Assembly (NCBI GenBank): GCA_002419585.1
Contig: DIGJ01000013.1
Coordinates: forward strand, 148,251-212,250
Source: Lachnoclostridium sp. UBA5725
GTDB taxonomy: Bacteria; Bacillota; Clostridia; Lachnospirales; Lachnospiraceae
Direction: 5' to 3'
Length of the DNA stretch: 64,000 bases
Part shown: positions 1 to 8,538 of the stretch, one piece after another
Layout: each line of letters begins with the position of its first letter
Numbering within the stretch: position 1 is the stretch's first letter
Position numbers and translations under genes: made by a program
The notes under the pieces: generated by a model
Told to the model about the DNA's origin: nothing
Database searches by the model: none
What the model saw: only the letters and a program-made list of their open reading frames with translations

Positions 1-385
1 CAAGGAAACGATTGATTACCATTTTCATAGATTCTCCAACTTCAATGATATGTCCATCTAAATCATAAAACCGAACTACACGCTGTCCCCAGCTATGCTC
101 TATGATATCACCCAAATATTTAATATCCGGATACTCTTTCAATTTTTTAAGAAAATCATTGAAATTTTCTTCTTCAAAGCAAAGTTCGATATTGTTCGTG
201 TATTTTAATATTTTTTCCTTCGGAAGATTGACGAGCCAGTCAAATTCTTGTTGCAACGATAGTCCACAAGTAAACGATATGTTGATCCCATAATTCTGGT
301 ATAATTCCAGTCCAAATAAATCCTCATAAAATTTTCTTGCTAGATTAATGTCTGCCACTGATAGTACCGTACTTGTATAGTTCAT
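1..385 (-). CDS. VOC (glyoxalase/bleomycin resistance) family protein, 3' end cut by window edge
   Basis: The minus-strand frame opens with ATG at 385 and runs off the left edge, giving 128 visible residues. It begins MNYTSTVLSVADINLARKFY, the opening beta-alpha unit of a VOC domain, and later contains WGQRVVRFYDLDGHIIEVGE, the strand carrying the usual metal-ligand Glu. VOC proteins are metal-dependent lyases, dioxygenases or drug-binding proteins; which one this is cannot be told. The same C-terminal block recurs in the chimeric frame at 60522-60872. It is the last visible gene of the minus-strand accessory array, 54 bases downstream of the hydrolase. Family assignment is firm, function open. 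Confidence 0.85.
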   Translation of the reverse strand, partial: MNYTSTVLSVADINLARKFYEDLFGLELYQNYGINISFTCGLSLQQEFDWLVNLPKEKILKYTNNIELCFEEENFNDFLKKLKEYPDIKYLGDIIEHSWGQRVVRFYDLDGHIIEVGESMKMVINRFL

Positions 386-439
386 TTAATTTCTTCCCCC
401 TTTATACCTAGAATATCTACCCTCTTACTCAGGAATTCC

Positions 440-1480
440 TCATTGTGCAAACACACTACACATCCAATCAAAGAATTTTTCCTTTTCTTCGAATTGTGGA
501 TAATGTGCTGAGTTCTCGAATATTACCATTTCATGTGTAGAATTACCACTTAAACTACGAAGGTATTGTTTAGCAGCTTCTGGAGAAGTCATGCAATCGT
601 ATTTACCCATTACAAAGTAAACAGGGATAGGAAGCTCTGTTACCAGCTCAGTAATCGGTTTATCTAGAGCTTCTCGAATCAATCCTTCCTGATACTTGCC
701 CGATGCGGTATAAAAACGAATGGTATCAAGCAGGTTGTACTCACTTCCAAAGAGGAAGCCATTCAAATAATCTGCATTCTCATCGATATTTCTCGCTGCA
801 AATCCATATTTTCGTACATAATCCCGGGGTGCTATGATCTTACCTTGTGATACTGAATTTTCTAACCCACTTAAATAGGTAACATCTTTGGCATTACCCT
901 CCAGTTTTGCAGCATTGATACATTTTTGAAGAGAATCCAGCTCACTTTCAATCGTATCTGACATCTGCCCGATTCCTACATATGCACGATACAATTCTGG
1001 CCTCTTCGCTGCAGCCAGAGTCGAGATGTAGGTCCCATAAGAATGCCCGATTAAAATTACTTGGTCTTGATGTAAGTAATCCTCAATATATTCGGTTAGC
1101 GCAATTAAATCATCCGCATGGGTAGATGCCGTGACACCAGAATAGTCTGTACCAAACGCATATGATTTTCCACTTCCACGTTGGTCATAATGAACAATCG
1201 TAAATTTCTTCTCAAGCAAGTCCTGATACTTCTTAACATATGGTATTTCCGAACAACATGGACCACCGTGTACAAATACGATGACTGGATTATCACGGTC
1301 GTTTCCACGTATCATTATTTGAAGATTTGCGTTATTTATCTTAACTTTCTTCATCTGACTAATACTATGTTCGCCCTTAATTTTCGATGTCCATGTAGGA
1401 AAAAATAGTCCTATCACAACGAATAATACCAAGATAATGATGAACCACTTTATTCCTTTTATTATCATCTTTTTCATCAT
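440..1480 (-). CDS. Membrane-anchored alpha/beta hydrolase (proline iminopeptidase-like)
   Basis: A 346-residue alpha/beta hydrolase. An N-terminal hydrophobic segment (about residues 10-28) suggests a membrane anchor or uncleaved signal. HGGP near residue 71 is the oxyanion-hole motif typical of prolyl aminopeptidase-like S33 hydrolases, DQRGSGKS follows, GHSYGTYIS carries the nucleophile Ser, and a C-terminal SAHYPQ supplies the catalytic His. I chose the ATG at 1480 rather than a TTG at 1492 because it overlaps the stop of the upstream acetyltransferase as ATGA, which suggests translational coupling. The substrate is unknown. Confidence 0.85.
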   Translation of the reverse strand: MMKKMIIKGIKWFIIILVLFVVIGLFFPTWTSKIKGEHSISQMKKVKINNANLQIMIRGNDRDNPVIVFVHGGPCCSEIPYVKKYQDLLEKKFTIVHYDQRGSGKSYAFGTDYSGVTASTHADDLIALTEYIEDYLHQDQVILIGHSYGTYISTLAAAKRPELYRAYVGIGQMSDTIESELDSLQKCINAAKLEGNAKDVTYLSGLENSVSQGKIIAPRDYVRKYGFAARNIDENADYLNGFLFGSEYNLLDTIRFYTASGKYQEGLIREALDKPITELVTELPIPVYFVMGKYDCMTSPEAAKQYLRSLSGNSTHEMVIFENSAHYPQFEEKEKFFDWMCSVFAQ

Positions 1481-1986
1481 ATATGTATCCAATACCGTTG
1501 TTCAACAGTTCCTTCGTCCGTAATTTCATTTTCTAAGATTCCACCATTATTTTGAATGCTTTTTGCAGAACCAATATTATCCTTATCACATACCATTAAT
1601 ACTTTTTCGATTCCAAGTTTCTTACATTCTAAAAGTGCAAGAGCAATCATTTTCGTTGCAATGCCTTTTCTTCTTTCGGAAGGTCTCACCCCATCTCCAA
1701 TATGTCCACCATGCAACAGTAAGAAATCATTGAGATCGTGCCGAATATTAACCGCTCCGACAAACATATCTCTTTCTTCATCCAAACAAAAAAATGTAGA
1801 ATCTGGAACCCAACCATCTTTCGAATCTTTTACTTCCAAAGTGCTCATATAATTCTCAAAATCACGATAATCAACTTTTCGTATTGCATAGGGAATTATT
1901 TCTTCATCCGCTTTGTACCATTCTTCCATCATATCATTTAAATGATGACTGTATTTTTCCGTAAGCTTCACCAATCTTAATTTCAT
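1477..1986 (-). CDS. GNAT family N-acetyltransferase
   Basis: 169-residue GCN5-related acetyltransferase. The acetyl-CoA binding loop appears as RPSERRKGIATKMIALAL, followed by KVLMVCDKDNIGSAKSIQNNGG, the usual beta-bulge and C-terminal part of the fold. Start: the longer frame opens with a TTG that overlaps the Shine-Dalgarno GGGAGAG, so the ATG at 1986 six bases downstream is preferred. Its stop overlaps the start of the hydrolase by ATGA. GNATs of this kind acetylate small amines or protein N-termini; the substrate cannot be predicted. Confidence 0.85.
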   Translation of the reverse strand: MKLRLVKLTEKYSHHLNDMMEEWYKADEEIIPYAIRKVDYRDFENYMSTLEVKDSKDGWVPDSTFFCLDEERDMFVGAVNIRHDLNDFLLLHGGHIGDGVRPSERRKGIATKMIALALLECKKLGIEKVLMVCDKDNIGSAKSIQNNGGILENEITDEGTVEQRYWIHI

Positions 1987-2021
1987 TTTTATCTCTCCCA
2001 ACGTAAAATCGCATCGTCTAT

Positions 2022-2522
2022 TTATAGTTGCTTTCTATACCTTATTTCAATTGCAGAATCAAATCGAGTAATCTGTTCTTGGCCATCCTTAAAAAATCCG
2101 CATTTTTCGTAGAATCTACATGCTCTGATATTGTCTTTAAAAACCCAAAGATAAATATACTTTTTTCCTGCTACGGAAATATCTTTACATGCTCGTTCCA
2201 TCATTGCTTTGCCAATTCCACTTCCCCACGTCTTTTTCAAGGAATGGACTGCAACAATCTCAGCAGATTCTGGATCGTCATCCCCATTACACCAAAATAG
2301 TTCACCACATGGCTCCTCATTTAAGTATGCCATATAAAAAGTTCCTTTTTCAGCATCAAACACGGACTCTAACATGTTAGTACACGTCTCTAAATTAGCG
2401 TGTTTTTGCAACGTTTCTTTTGAAATAATGTCTTCAAAAGCCGTATGAAACGATTCCATTTGTATTTGAACCAATTGCGCAATATCCTCTTTTTTTGCAA
2501 CGTTTATTTCAATTCGATCCAT
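2022..2522 (-). CDS. GNAT family N-acetyltransferase
   Basis: 166-residue GNAT protein. It shows TWGSGIGKAMMERACK (acetyl-CoA pyrophosphate loop, a variant of the usual Q/RxxGxG/A) and YLWVFKDNIRACRFYEKCGF, the hallmark C-terminal segment of the family. The ATG at 2522 is preferred over one at 2549 because GGAGGAG lies six bases upstream of it. It is 35 bases upstream of the next acetyltransferase and probably cotranscribed with it. Substrate unknown. Confidence 0.85.
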   Translation of the reverse strand: MDRIEINVAKKEDIAQLVQIQMESFHTAFEDIISKETLQKHANLETCTNMLESVFDAEKGTFYMAYLNEEPCGELFWCNGDDDPESAEIVAVHSLKKTWGSGIGKAMMERACKDISVAGKKYIYLWVFKDNIRACRFYEKCGFFKDGQEQITRFDSAIEIRYRKQL

Positions 2523-2577
2523 AATATCTCCTCCATCCATCTGTTTCATGGAAACATTGTCTTCATTTCGGCCATCG

Positions 2578-4425
2578 TTAAGCCTGAATCTTTACCGCTT
2601 TACGTGAACTATACGTTCCAAAATCAGAATAAGTATCGTGCTTGATATAAGCAACTACCCGAAAGGAATACGTCGCTCCCTTTTCCAATCCGGATAATGT
2701 CAATGTGGTAGCCTTTGTTTTTGCATTCACAACATAGGTTTCTTTGTCAGATTTGTATTCAATGTTATATCCTGTAACTCCAGGTATGGCATTCCAGCTA
2801 ATTGTAGCTTCTCCATTTCCCGTATTCTTTAATGATTTTATGTAGGTCTTTCCAATGGTTACCGTTTTCGCCATTTTTACACATCGGATATCATATGTAT
2901 TTTTTCTCAACTGCATATAAATTTTCACATCTGCTTTGAGATTGTCCGAAGCACTGATTATTTTTCCGTTTTTATCAATTACATATTCCATTTGACCATC
3001 GCCGGATGCAAATTTAACATAAACACCAGTATTGCCTGGAAGTATTTGATAATCTATGAATTCCACAACCCAAATATTTTTTAAAGTAATGTCTGTTACT
3101 TTATTTAATTTACTATCCGTAAACGTTAGTTTTGTTGTATCATCCGATGGAGACTTTACTATAATATTGCCATCTCCAATACGTCGTAAATAACCATCTG
3201 CAACGAATTCCTCTAATTTACCATTATAATAAACACGGTTTCCATTTTCATCGGAACTTTTGATATAATCCCCATCATATACTACTTCCGAATCAAATGC
3301 TTTCACCAGATTTCCGTTTGCATCATATAAGGTTAATCCACCAATATATAGATCACCTTCCACATCATCATCGATATATCCAAAAGCAAAATAAGCACCA
3401 AATTTCCAGCCGAAATTATAGATATCCGTGACATCCGTATTTTCCGTTTTTTGATAGGTGATTGTATCAAGAAGAGCTGCTTTTTTATCCCTACTATTTT
3501 GGTAAAATGCAACATTGCCAATAGTATTGACATACTCTGCTTTTGCTAATTGATTCCCATTTCTGTCATAAATAAAATAACAGGATTTCATGCTTGATTT
3601 TCCCTCTTTATTTAACGCGCTATAGAAGGTATCTAGAATATAACAATTCCCTAAATTTTCAATCTGTGTTCCTTTATATATTTGTTCGGTATAGTCTTTT
3701 GGAATGTTTTCTTTTATTTCTTTTTCTACGCTCGTTTTCATATTGGTGATTGCCGTATTATATTGGAGCCAATACTGATTATTCGCAGTTTTATCTGACT
3801 CTGGGATTTCAGTAATCGGGTTGCCACTATAATCGTATGTACCCTTTATCTCAACGCAAGCAGGATCCGATTTCTTATTATCCCCTTCTGTATAAATAGG
3901 TTTATATACCACAAAGAACGTTACATATTCTTTCAATACTTCACCCGTACCATATGTATAAAGTACCTGTCCTGTTCTGTCGATTAGATAGGTTTTATTT
4001 TTTGAATCAACCGCACGAAATCCTTGATCCATAAAGTAAATCTGTGTGTATTTATTCGCAGGTATGATGGTATCTCCATCTCTATCTATAACACCATAAT
4101 ATAGTGTTCCTTTTACTTTTTTCCCGACTATTGCATCTATTGTATCTTCAGTATCATTCTTGCGGATTTCATTAATGTCATTAAATTGTGTCCGTTTTAT
4201 TAATTTACCAGTAAATCCATCCATAAGTGCTACGCTGCCGCGACTGTAGCCATAGATAACTCCATCGGTGTCAAAATTTACTGGATAATATCGGTCAATT
4301 GAAGTTGTATTTATTTTGCTTACTTTCCATTTTACATCAGCAGCCTTTGCCTCTGTATTAATTGTCAATGGAAATACCAATGCACAGATTAGTAAATAAG
4401 CTATCCATTTTTTCATTTTTGTCAT
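2578..4425 (-). CDS. Secreted WG-repeat-like protein with C-terminal fibronectin type III domain
   Basis: 615 residues. The N-terminus MTKMKKWIAYLLICALVFPL ending near AKA is a signal peptide. The body holds repeating short beta units in which a phrase such as YLIDRTGQVLYTYG or YFIYDRNGNQLAKAEY recurs every 40-60 residues, like WG/beta-propeller-type repeats. The last 90 residues form a fibronectin type III domain (WNAIPGVTGYNIEYKS, then LEKGATYSFRVVAY). GGAGGACATACA precedes the ATG. Probably extracellular or wall-associated with a binding role; no catalytic motif is visible. A terminator and an MCP remnant lie just upstream, so it likely has its own promoter. Confidence 0.75.
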   Translation of the reverse strand: MTKMKKWIAYLLICALVFPLTINTEAKAADVKWKVSKINTTSIDRYYPVNFDTDGVIYGYSRGSVALMDGFTGKLIKRTQFNDINEIRKNDTEDTIDAIVGKKVKGTLYYGVIDRDGDTIIPANKYTQIYFMDQGFRAVDSKNKTYLIDRTGQVLYTYGTGEVLKEYVTFFVVYKPIYTEGDNKKSDPACVEIKGTYDYSGNPITEIPESDKTANNQYWLQYNTAITNMKTSVEKEIKENIPKDYTEQIYKGTQIENLGNCYILDTFYSALNKEGKSSMKSCYFIYDRNGNQLAKAEYVNTIGNVAFYQNSRDKKAALLDTITYQKTENTDVTDIYNFGWKFGAYFAFGYIDDDVEGDLYIGGLTLYDANGNLVKAFDSEVVYDGDYIKSSDENGNRVYYNGKLEEFVADGYLRRIGDGNIIVKSPSDDTTKLTFTDSKLNKVTDITLKNIWVVEFIDYQILPGNTGVYVKFASGDGQMEYVIDKNGKIISASDNLKADVKIYMQLRKNTYDIRCVKMAKTVTIGKTYIKSLKNTGNGEATISWNAIPGVTGYNIEYKSDKETYVVNAKTKATTLTLSGLEKGATYSFRVVAYIKHDTYSDFGTYSSRKAVKIQA

Positions 4426-4531
4426 TGTATGTCCTCCTTTTTAGCTGTATTCCCATATCGAATACTGTTTCATTATATACCTCAAGGAAAGACAATGGTA
4501 ACATATTTTCAAATCTTAATATTTTTGTAAG

Positions 4532-4567
4532 AAAAAAAAGGTACCACTATATTTCTATAGCAGTACC
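4532..4567 (-). terminator. Rho-independent terminator behind the MCP remnant
   Basis: On the minus strand an 11-bp stem (GGTACTGCTAT paired with ATAGTGGTACC) is followed by eight T residues. It lies 17 bases beyond the stop of the chemotaxis-receptor remnant. The stem is closely related in sequence to the one at 16563-16592. Confidence 0.8.
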
Positions 4568-4583
4568 TTACCTTTTCTACTCA

Positions 4584-4763
4584 TTAAATATTATATTTTT
4601 CAATGGCATTTACTAATTTTACAGAAATGGTGCTTATCTGTTCTGCAATTTCTAAAACTTCGTTCGCTTTTTCTGTTATATTGGCAGTTTTCTCTGCAAT
4701 GATACTTGTGCCAGAGGCGGATTGATTGTTATGCCGTTTAATTTCAGTCGCTAGGATTGTCTT
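4584..4763 (-). pseudogene. C-terminal remnant of a methyl-accepting chemotaxis protein
   Basis: A minus-strand frame of 59 codons with no start codon ends at 4584 and reads TEIKRHNNQSASGTSIIAEK, then TANITEKANEVLEIAEQIS. This heptad-like alternation of small and polar residues with an NQSASGTS stretch is what the coiled-coil tail of a methyl-accepting chemotaxis protein looks like. A stop at 4764 closes the frame upstream and the rest of a receptor gene is absent. The first 20 bases overlap the end of the 136-residue gene at 4744. It keeps its own terminator, so it is read as a deletion or replacement remnant. Confidence 0.6.
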
Positions 4764-5154
4764 TTATGATGGATTCTAGTTTTCTTGCTTTATCATAAGA
4801 CATACGCTTCCAATTTCCGTCGTTTTCTCTTAAGAAAATGTTCCCGAAATGATATACAACATTTTGACTTCCATCCTTGTAGGAAATCGTGATAATATAT
4901 GTCATTCCCGAATATTCGTCTGGATTTTCTGTGAATCTTTTCTTTAGCGATAATTCGTTCAAATATTCAATGATTTTTCCAATCTTATCTACGTCAGTGT
5001 AGCTTCTTTTATATGTTTCGCTCTCCGGCAAGGTAGTAATCACAATCTTAGTTGCATCTTCTTTCGTAATATTAAGATTGTTGGTAAAATGCCATGTAAC
5101 CAAAAACATTACGGTAATGGCAAGGATACCCATCATCACTATAAATCTTTTCAT
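4744..5154 (-). CDS. Small membrane-anchored protein, function unknown
   Basis: 136 residues starting MKRFIVMMGILAITVMFLVT, a single N-terminal transmembrane or signal segment. The rest is a soluble domain with YSGMTYIITISYKDGSQNVV and YHFGNIFLRENDGNWKRMSY, a two-strand pattern seen in small extracytoplasmic Firmicutes proteins. AAAGGAG lies eight bases upstream. I do not recognise the family. Its last 20 bases overlap the MCP-remnant frame, so this gene probably marks the junction where the receptor gene was lost. Confidence 0.6.
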   Translation of the reverse strand: MKRFIVMMGILAITVMFLVTWHFTNNLNITKEDATKIVITTLPESETYKRSYTDVDKIGKIIEYLNELSLKKRFTENPDEYSGMTYIITISYKDGSQNVVYHFGNIFLRENDGNWKRMSYDKARKLESIIKDNPSD

Positions 5155-5198
5155 AAGGACATCTCCTTTTTTTTGAGAATAACTTCATTATTATTTTA

Positions 5199-5966
5199 CT
5201 AATAACCATTCACCTCATAGGCAACATACTCATGGTCATAATGATATCCAAGTTTTTCAGCTAACGCCACGGACCACTTATTTTGAGCATCCCAACTAGG
5301 ATACAATTTATTTTCTAGACATGCCAATATTAATTTAGCACCACATACATATGCCAATCCTTTTCTTCGGTGCTCTTTTTTCGTATCGATTTCGATCTCA
5401 ATACCATCTTGATATCTCGCGTAAGAGGAAGCACCTGAAACAAGTTCCTCACCTTTTAAGATCGCTACACCGATTCCAAGTTTTTTGTATGTTTCATAAT
5501 TCTCATATTGCGATACCAAATCCATACTCCATTCATTCGACTTACACAAATGAAAAATATCTTCATCTATCATTTTTAAGGAATATTCTGGTTCCAAAGA
5601 ACGAATCGCATGCTGTAATTTTTCCTTGTCAAATATTTTTGGCTCCTTCTTAATCGCATAACGCATAACCATTCTTGCTTTGTTTCCATATGTACGAACG
5701 ATCAAATCAGCCCACTTTTCATTTTGTGGAACCATTATAATAAAATCTTGCATACAATCAGTTGGTTTATAACAAACCAACTCTTCATATGGAATACCTG
5801 CAAAAAAGCAAAAATCGCCAAGAATGGCCATTGCAGATGATGGTGTTTCCAAATTGTCTGCATAAATCGTTCCCATTATATTTTGTAGGCAAGACCATAT
5901 CAATGTTTCCTGCCAATCAAGAAATAATGGTTCTACTTTCTGTGTATCTTCTATTTTTACAACCAT
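5199..5966 (-). CDS. GNAT acetyltransferase of the long, zwittermicin-resistance-like type
   Basis: 255 residues, about 90 longer than the single-domain GNATs nearby. The N-terminal part contains ETLIWSCLQNIMGTIYADN and a short SAMAILGDFCFFAG segment, typical of the PF12746-type GNATs. The C-terminal part has the acetyl-CoA region KKEHRRKGLAYVCGAKLILA, followed by YPSWDAQNKWSVALAEKLGY. AAGGAG sits six bases before the ATG at 5966. Members of this type acetylate small molecules, in some cases antibiotics; the substrate here is unknown. Confidence 0.8.
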   Translation of the reverse strand: MVVKIEDTQKVEPLFLDWQETLIWSCLQNIMGTIYADNLETPSSAMAILGDFCFFAGIPYEELVCYKPTDCMQDFIIMVPQNEKWADLIVRTYGNKARMVMRYAIKKEPKIFDKEKLQHAIRSLEPEYSLKMIDEDIFHLCKSNEWSMDLVSQYENYETYKKLGIGVAILKGEELVSGASSYARYQDGIEIEIDTKKEHRRKGLAYVCGAKLILACLENKLYPSWDAQNKWSVALAEKLGYHYDHEYVAYEVNGY

Positions 5967-5983
5967 AGTTTACTCCTTCGGTA

Positions 5984-6100
5984 TTATTTTACGATTATCC
6001 TAAAATCACAACAATCGCCACCTTTTCCAATTGTCTTTGTTCTACCCCAGATTAGTTTTTGGTGCATATTGCCATAACAGGCATCATCCGTTTGATTGTT
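5984..6100 (-). pseudogene. C-terminal remnant resembling L-2-amino-thiazoline-4-carboxylate hydrolase family
   Basis: A 38-codon frame without a start reads MHQKLIWGRTKTIGKGGDCC and then DFRIIVK before TAA at 5984. The pattern R-T-x-T-(I/L)-x-x-G-x-x-x-C-D-F-R is what I know as the extreme C-terminus of ATC-hydrolase-like proteins. A TAG closes the frame upstream at about 6101 and the rest of the gene is missing; the neighbouring hydrolase ends 38 bases away. The family call rests on this one motif. Confidence 0.45.
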
Positions 6101-6138
6101 CTATACTTTTTAAATTAACATTTGCCATATGTTCTCGC

Positions 6139-7065
6139 TCACTCCATTAAATATTTTAAAAATTCTTTTTCCTTTTCAATATGAATTCCATGTCCGCACT
6201 CAAAACGAATTATTTTACTGTCCGTAATGAAATTATTTACTTTTTTTACATCTTCTTCACTCATTGCTGCCAACAAAACACCCTCATCACTGATATTTGT
6301 TTTTGCTTTCATGATTACGGTTTCACAGCGAATTTTTTTCAATATTTCTTCATGAGATATGTTTGCATGAAAACTGTCATTATAAAAAGTTTCTCCAAAG
6401 TACGGATCATATTGATTCATTCCTCGATAACCACTAAGTGCTGACTTTGGCCAAAATGGAACCTTTAGGTCTTTATCCGAATGTTTTTCACGATACTTTT
6501 TCGCCATTCCAATCATTTTTCTTCTGATTTTGTTTCTGGATTTTTCAGGGAAGAAATCCCATGCCTTCTGGTTTGAAAAATAATACAAAACAAAATCTTT
6601 TTCTTCCCTTTGCTCATTATAACTGTGGCAAATGCTTGACAAATCATTATAATTGAACGTTTTAAATCTTCTCTCCCCTTGCGAGGAAAAGAATGGTGGA
6701 TCTTCTAAGTACAACTTTTCACAAAAATCGGAATAGGCTGCAATAAAAGCTGCAATCAATCCTCCGGAGGAATGCCCCACTAAATATACGTTGCATTTTA
6801 CTATATTTTCAATGAAATTAATTATGGCTTCGCCTATTGCTTGAATATTATAATTTCCCCTGTCATGAGAACTATAACCATGCCCATAACAATCGAGTGC
6901 AAAAATATGATATTTTTTTGATAGAGTTTTAAAAACATTGTCGTAACTTATGCTACTAACACCTTGTGCATGAATCAGGACCAATGGCTTTAAATCATTT
7001 TTAATTTCGTAATAATGTAATGAAATATTATCCGTTGTATATTTACTAGACATGATTTCTTCCAT
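6139..7065 (-). CDS. Alpha/beta hydrolase
   Basis: 308-residue soluble alpha/beta hydrolase. VLIHAQGVSS stands in the oxyanion position, ALDCYGHGYSS follows, GHSSGGLIAAFIAAY carries the nucleophile Ser (GxSxG), and FECGHGIHIEKEKEFL supplies the catalytic His. There is no signal peptide. The ATG at 7065 lies nine bases after AGGAGG; the longer frame opens with an overlapping TTG at 7068. Substrate class (ester, lactone or peroxide) cannot be inferred. The sequence downstream carries a gene remnant at 5984-6100. Confidence 0.85.
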   Translation of the reverse strand: MEEIMSSKYTTDNISLHYYEIKNDLKPLVLIHAQGVSSISYDNVFKTLSKKYHIFALDCYGHGYSSHDRGNYNIQAIGEAIINFIENIVKCNVYLVGHSSGGLIAAFIAAYSDFCEKLYLEDPPFFSSQGERRFKTFNYNDLSSICHSYNEQREEKDFVLYYFSNQKAWDFFPEKSRNKIRRKMIGMAKKYREKHSDKDLKVPFWPKSALSGYRGMNQYDPYFGETFYNDSFHANISHEEILKKIRCETVIMKAKTNISDEGVLLAAMSEEDVKKVNNFITDSKIIRFECGHGIHIEKEKEFLKYLME

Positions 7066-7111
7066 CAATCATTCCTCCTAATTAAATGGTATTACGTTTC
7101 AGAAACTAATC

Positions 7112-7918
7112 TTACCAAGTTTCCCGATGTATTTTATTGATTTCGTGCCGATTCGGTTGCACTTTTTTCTCCTGTGTATACCCAAATGCGATTAAAGCAA
7201 TCGGTCTGATATGATTGGGCAAATTAAATTCATTCACAATATCCTTATAAAAATCGGAACTTTGTTTTACACCACACCAAACACCCCCAAGCCCTAAGGA
7301 TTGGATTGCAAGTAGCAAGTTCTGCGTTGCAGCTGAGCAATCTTCTAATAGCCATTCTGGTATACACTGCATAATTTTATCCCCGCATACAATGATGCAG
7401 GCAGCAGCACTTTCTAACATTTTTGCGTAATGGGAAATTTCCGTAATCTGCTTCATTTGTTCTTTGTTTTGTGTAATGACAAAATGAAATGGGCGCTTAT
7501 TTTTTGCAGAAGGCGCACATAGTCCTGCATTTAAAATAGTATCTATGACCGCATTGCTAATTTCCTTGTCAGTAAAGGATCGAATGCTTGCGCGTTCTCG
7601 AATGATTTTCAAGGTCTCATTTTCTAATAATTCAGGCTCCGCTATTGATTCATTATCTTCGTGATCCAGTTCAATATCTAACGAAACATTCAAGTTTTCT
7701 TCTTCCTTTAGATTAAGATGTTTGATGAGTTGTTTGCTAAAAAACAGAAAGAATCTACCATTCCCCTTGGACATCAATCTTGACTTAAACTGAGTACCAT
7801 TAATGATACATTTCACAAAAATTGATCCTTTTGGAATGCCAAACTCTAATTTGGGGTTAAAAGGAAGGTGAGCTATAACAGAGTTGCCTTCCCTTTTAAT
7901 ATCAATCGTACAGTTCAT
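7112..7918 (-). CDS. DUF1905 domain fused to a nitroreductase-family flavoprotein
   Basis: 268 residues in two parts. Residues 1-85 resemble the DUF1905 beta-barrel (GIPKGSIFVKCIINGTQFKS, then MSKGNGRFFLFFSKQLIKHL). Residues 95-268 form a nitroreductase: RASIRSFTDKEI with the FMN phosphate-contacting RxSxR, APSAKNKRPFHFVI, a middle AAACIIVCGD and CSAATQNLLLAIQSLGLGGV, all diagnostic of NAD(P)H-dependent FMN enzymes. GGAGG lies seven bases upstream of the ATG. The nitroreductase part probably reduces nitro-aromatics, quinones or other small electrophiles. The fusion is uncommon as far as I know. Confidence 0.85.
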   Translation of the reverse strand: MNCTIDIKREGNSVIAHLPFNPKLEFGIPKGSIFVKCIINGTQFKSRLMSKGNGRFFLFFSKQLIKHLNLKEEENLNVSLDIELDHEDNESIAEPELLENETLKIIRERASIRSFTDKEISNAVIDTILNAGLCAPSAKNKRPFHFVITQNKEQMKQITEISHYAKMLESAAACIIVCGDKIMQCIPEWLLEDCSAATQNLLLAIQSLGLGGVWCGVKQSSDFYKDIVNEFNLPNHIRPIALIAFGYTQEKKVQPNRHEINKIHRETW

Positions 7919-7965
7919 TCAAATACCTCCATAAAATTATTTAATCAAACTCAAATATTCTATTA

Positions 7966-8523
7966 TTAATAGATTTTCCCATATAAAATCTTAGCATTTT
8001 GAGTATATTCACGTACAAATTCTGTCTTACTTTCTGTATATCCGTCTCGGTTATGCTCATATTGCTTCCAAAGAGATAGCTTTAATTTTTCATATTCCTT
8101 TGCAATCTCAGAGTGTTCGTTCAGATAATCTCTGAAATACAGCTCATCGTTGTCCCCATGGCTTCTAAGATGTATGTGAAATACTTTTTCAGCAAATCCA
8201 TTTGGTGTATATCCTTTATTAAAATCAATGGAAGTTTGATTTTGCGCCATGCAAATATAGCCATTGTTTAGAAGTACACTTTTAATGATCTCAAATTCAC
8301 TTAGATTGGCTTCCACTAAAATATCGATAATTGGTTTTGCGCAGATACCCTCTATGGAAGTGCTACCAATATGATGCATTTTGACCGTATGTGGCAGAAC
8401 CAATAAGAGAAGGTTTTTTTCTTCCTGATACCAATCCGCCCAATATACTTGGTGCTGCGTCAATTGTATCGGAAATAATTCCCACAATTCTTCCAACGTC
8501 ATTTCTGACAAAGGCTTACACAT
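7966..8523 (-). CDS. GrpB family protein (UPF0157)
   Basis: 185 residues. The family signature HHIGSTSIEGICAKPIIDIL is present, with a GSTS-x(6)-KPxIDI pattern like a nucleotidyltransferase active site, followed by HIHLRSHGDNDELYFRDYLN and a C-terminal helical segment. The catalytic activity of GrpB proteins is not well established; structures place them with the nucleotidyltransferase fold. AAAGGAG precedes the ATG. Located 15 bases upstream of the racemase gene, so probably cotranscribed with it. Confidence 0.85.
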   Translation of the reverse strand: MCKPLSEMTLEELWELFPIQLTQHQVYWADWYQEEKNLLLLVLPHTVKMHHIGSTSIEGICAKPIIDILVEANLSEFEIIKSVLLNNGYICMAQNQTSIDFNKGYTPNGFAEKVFHIHLRSHGDNDELYFRDYLNEHSEIAKEYEKLKLSLWKQYEHNRDGYTESKTEFVREYTQNAKILYGKIY

Positions 8524-8538
8524 AAGTGGATCTCCTTT

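Noticed and set aside
5351..5653. Plus-strand 100-codon frame opposite the long GNAT
   Set aside because: Antisense to a certain gene; composition fits a shadow frame.
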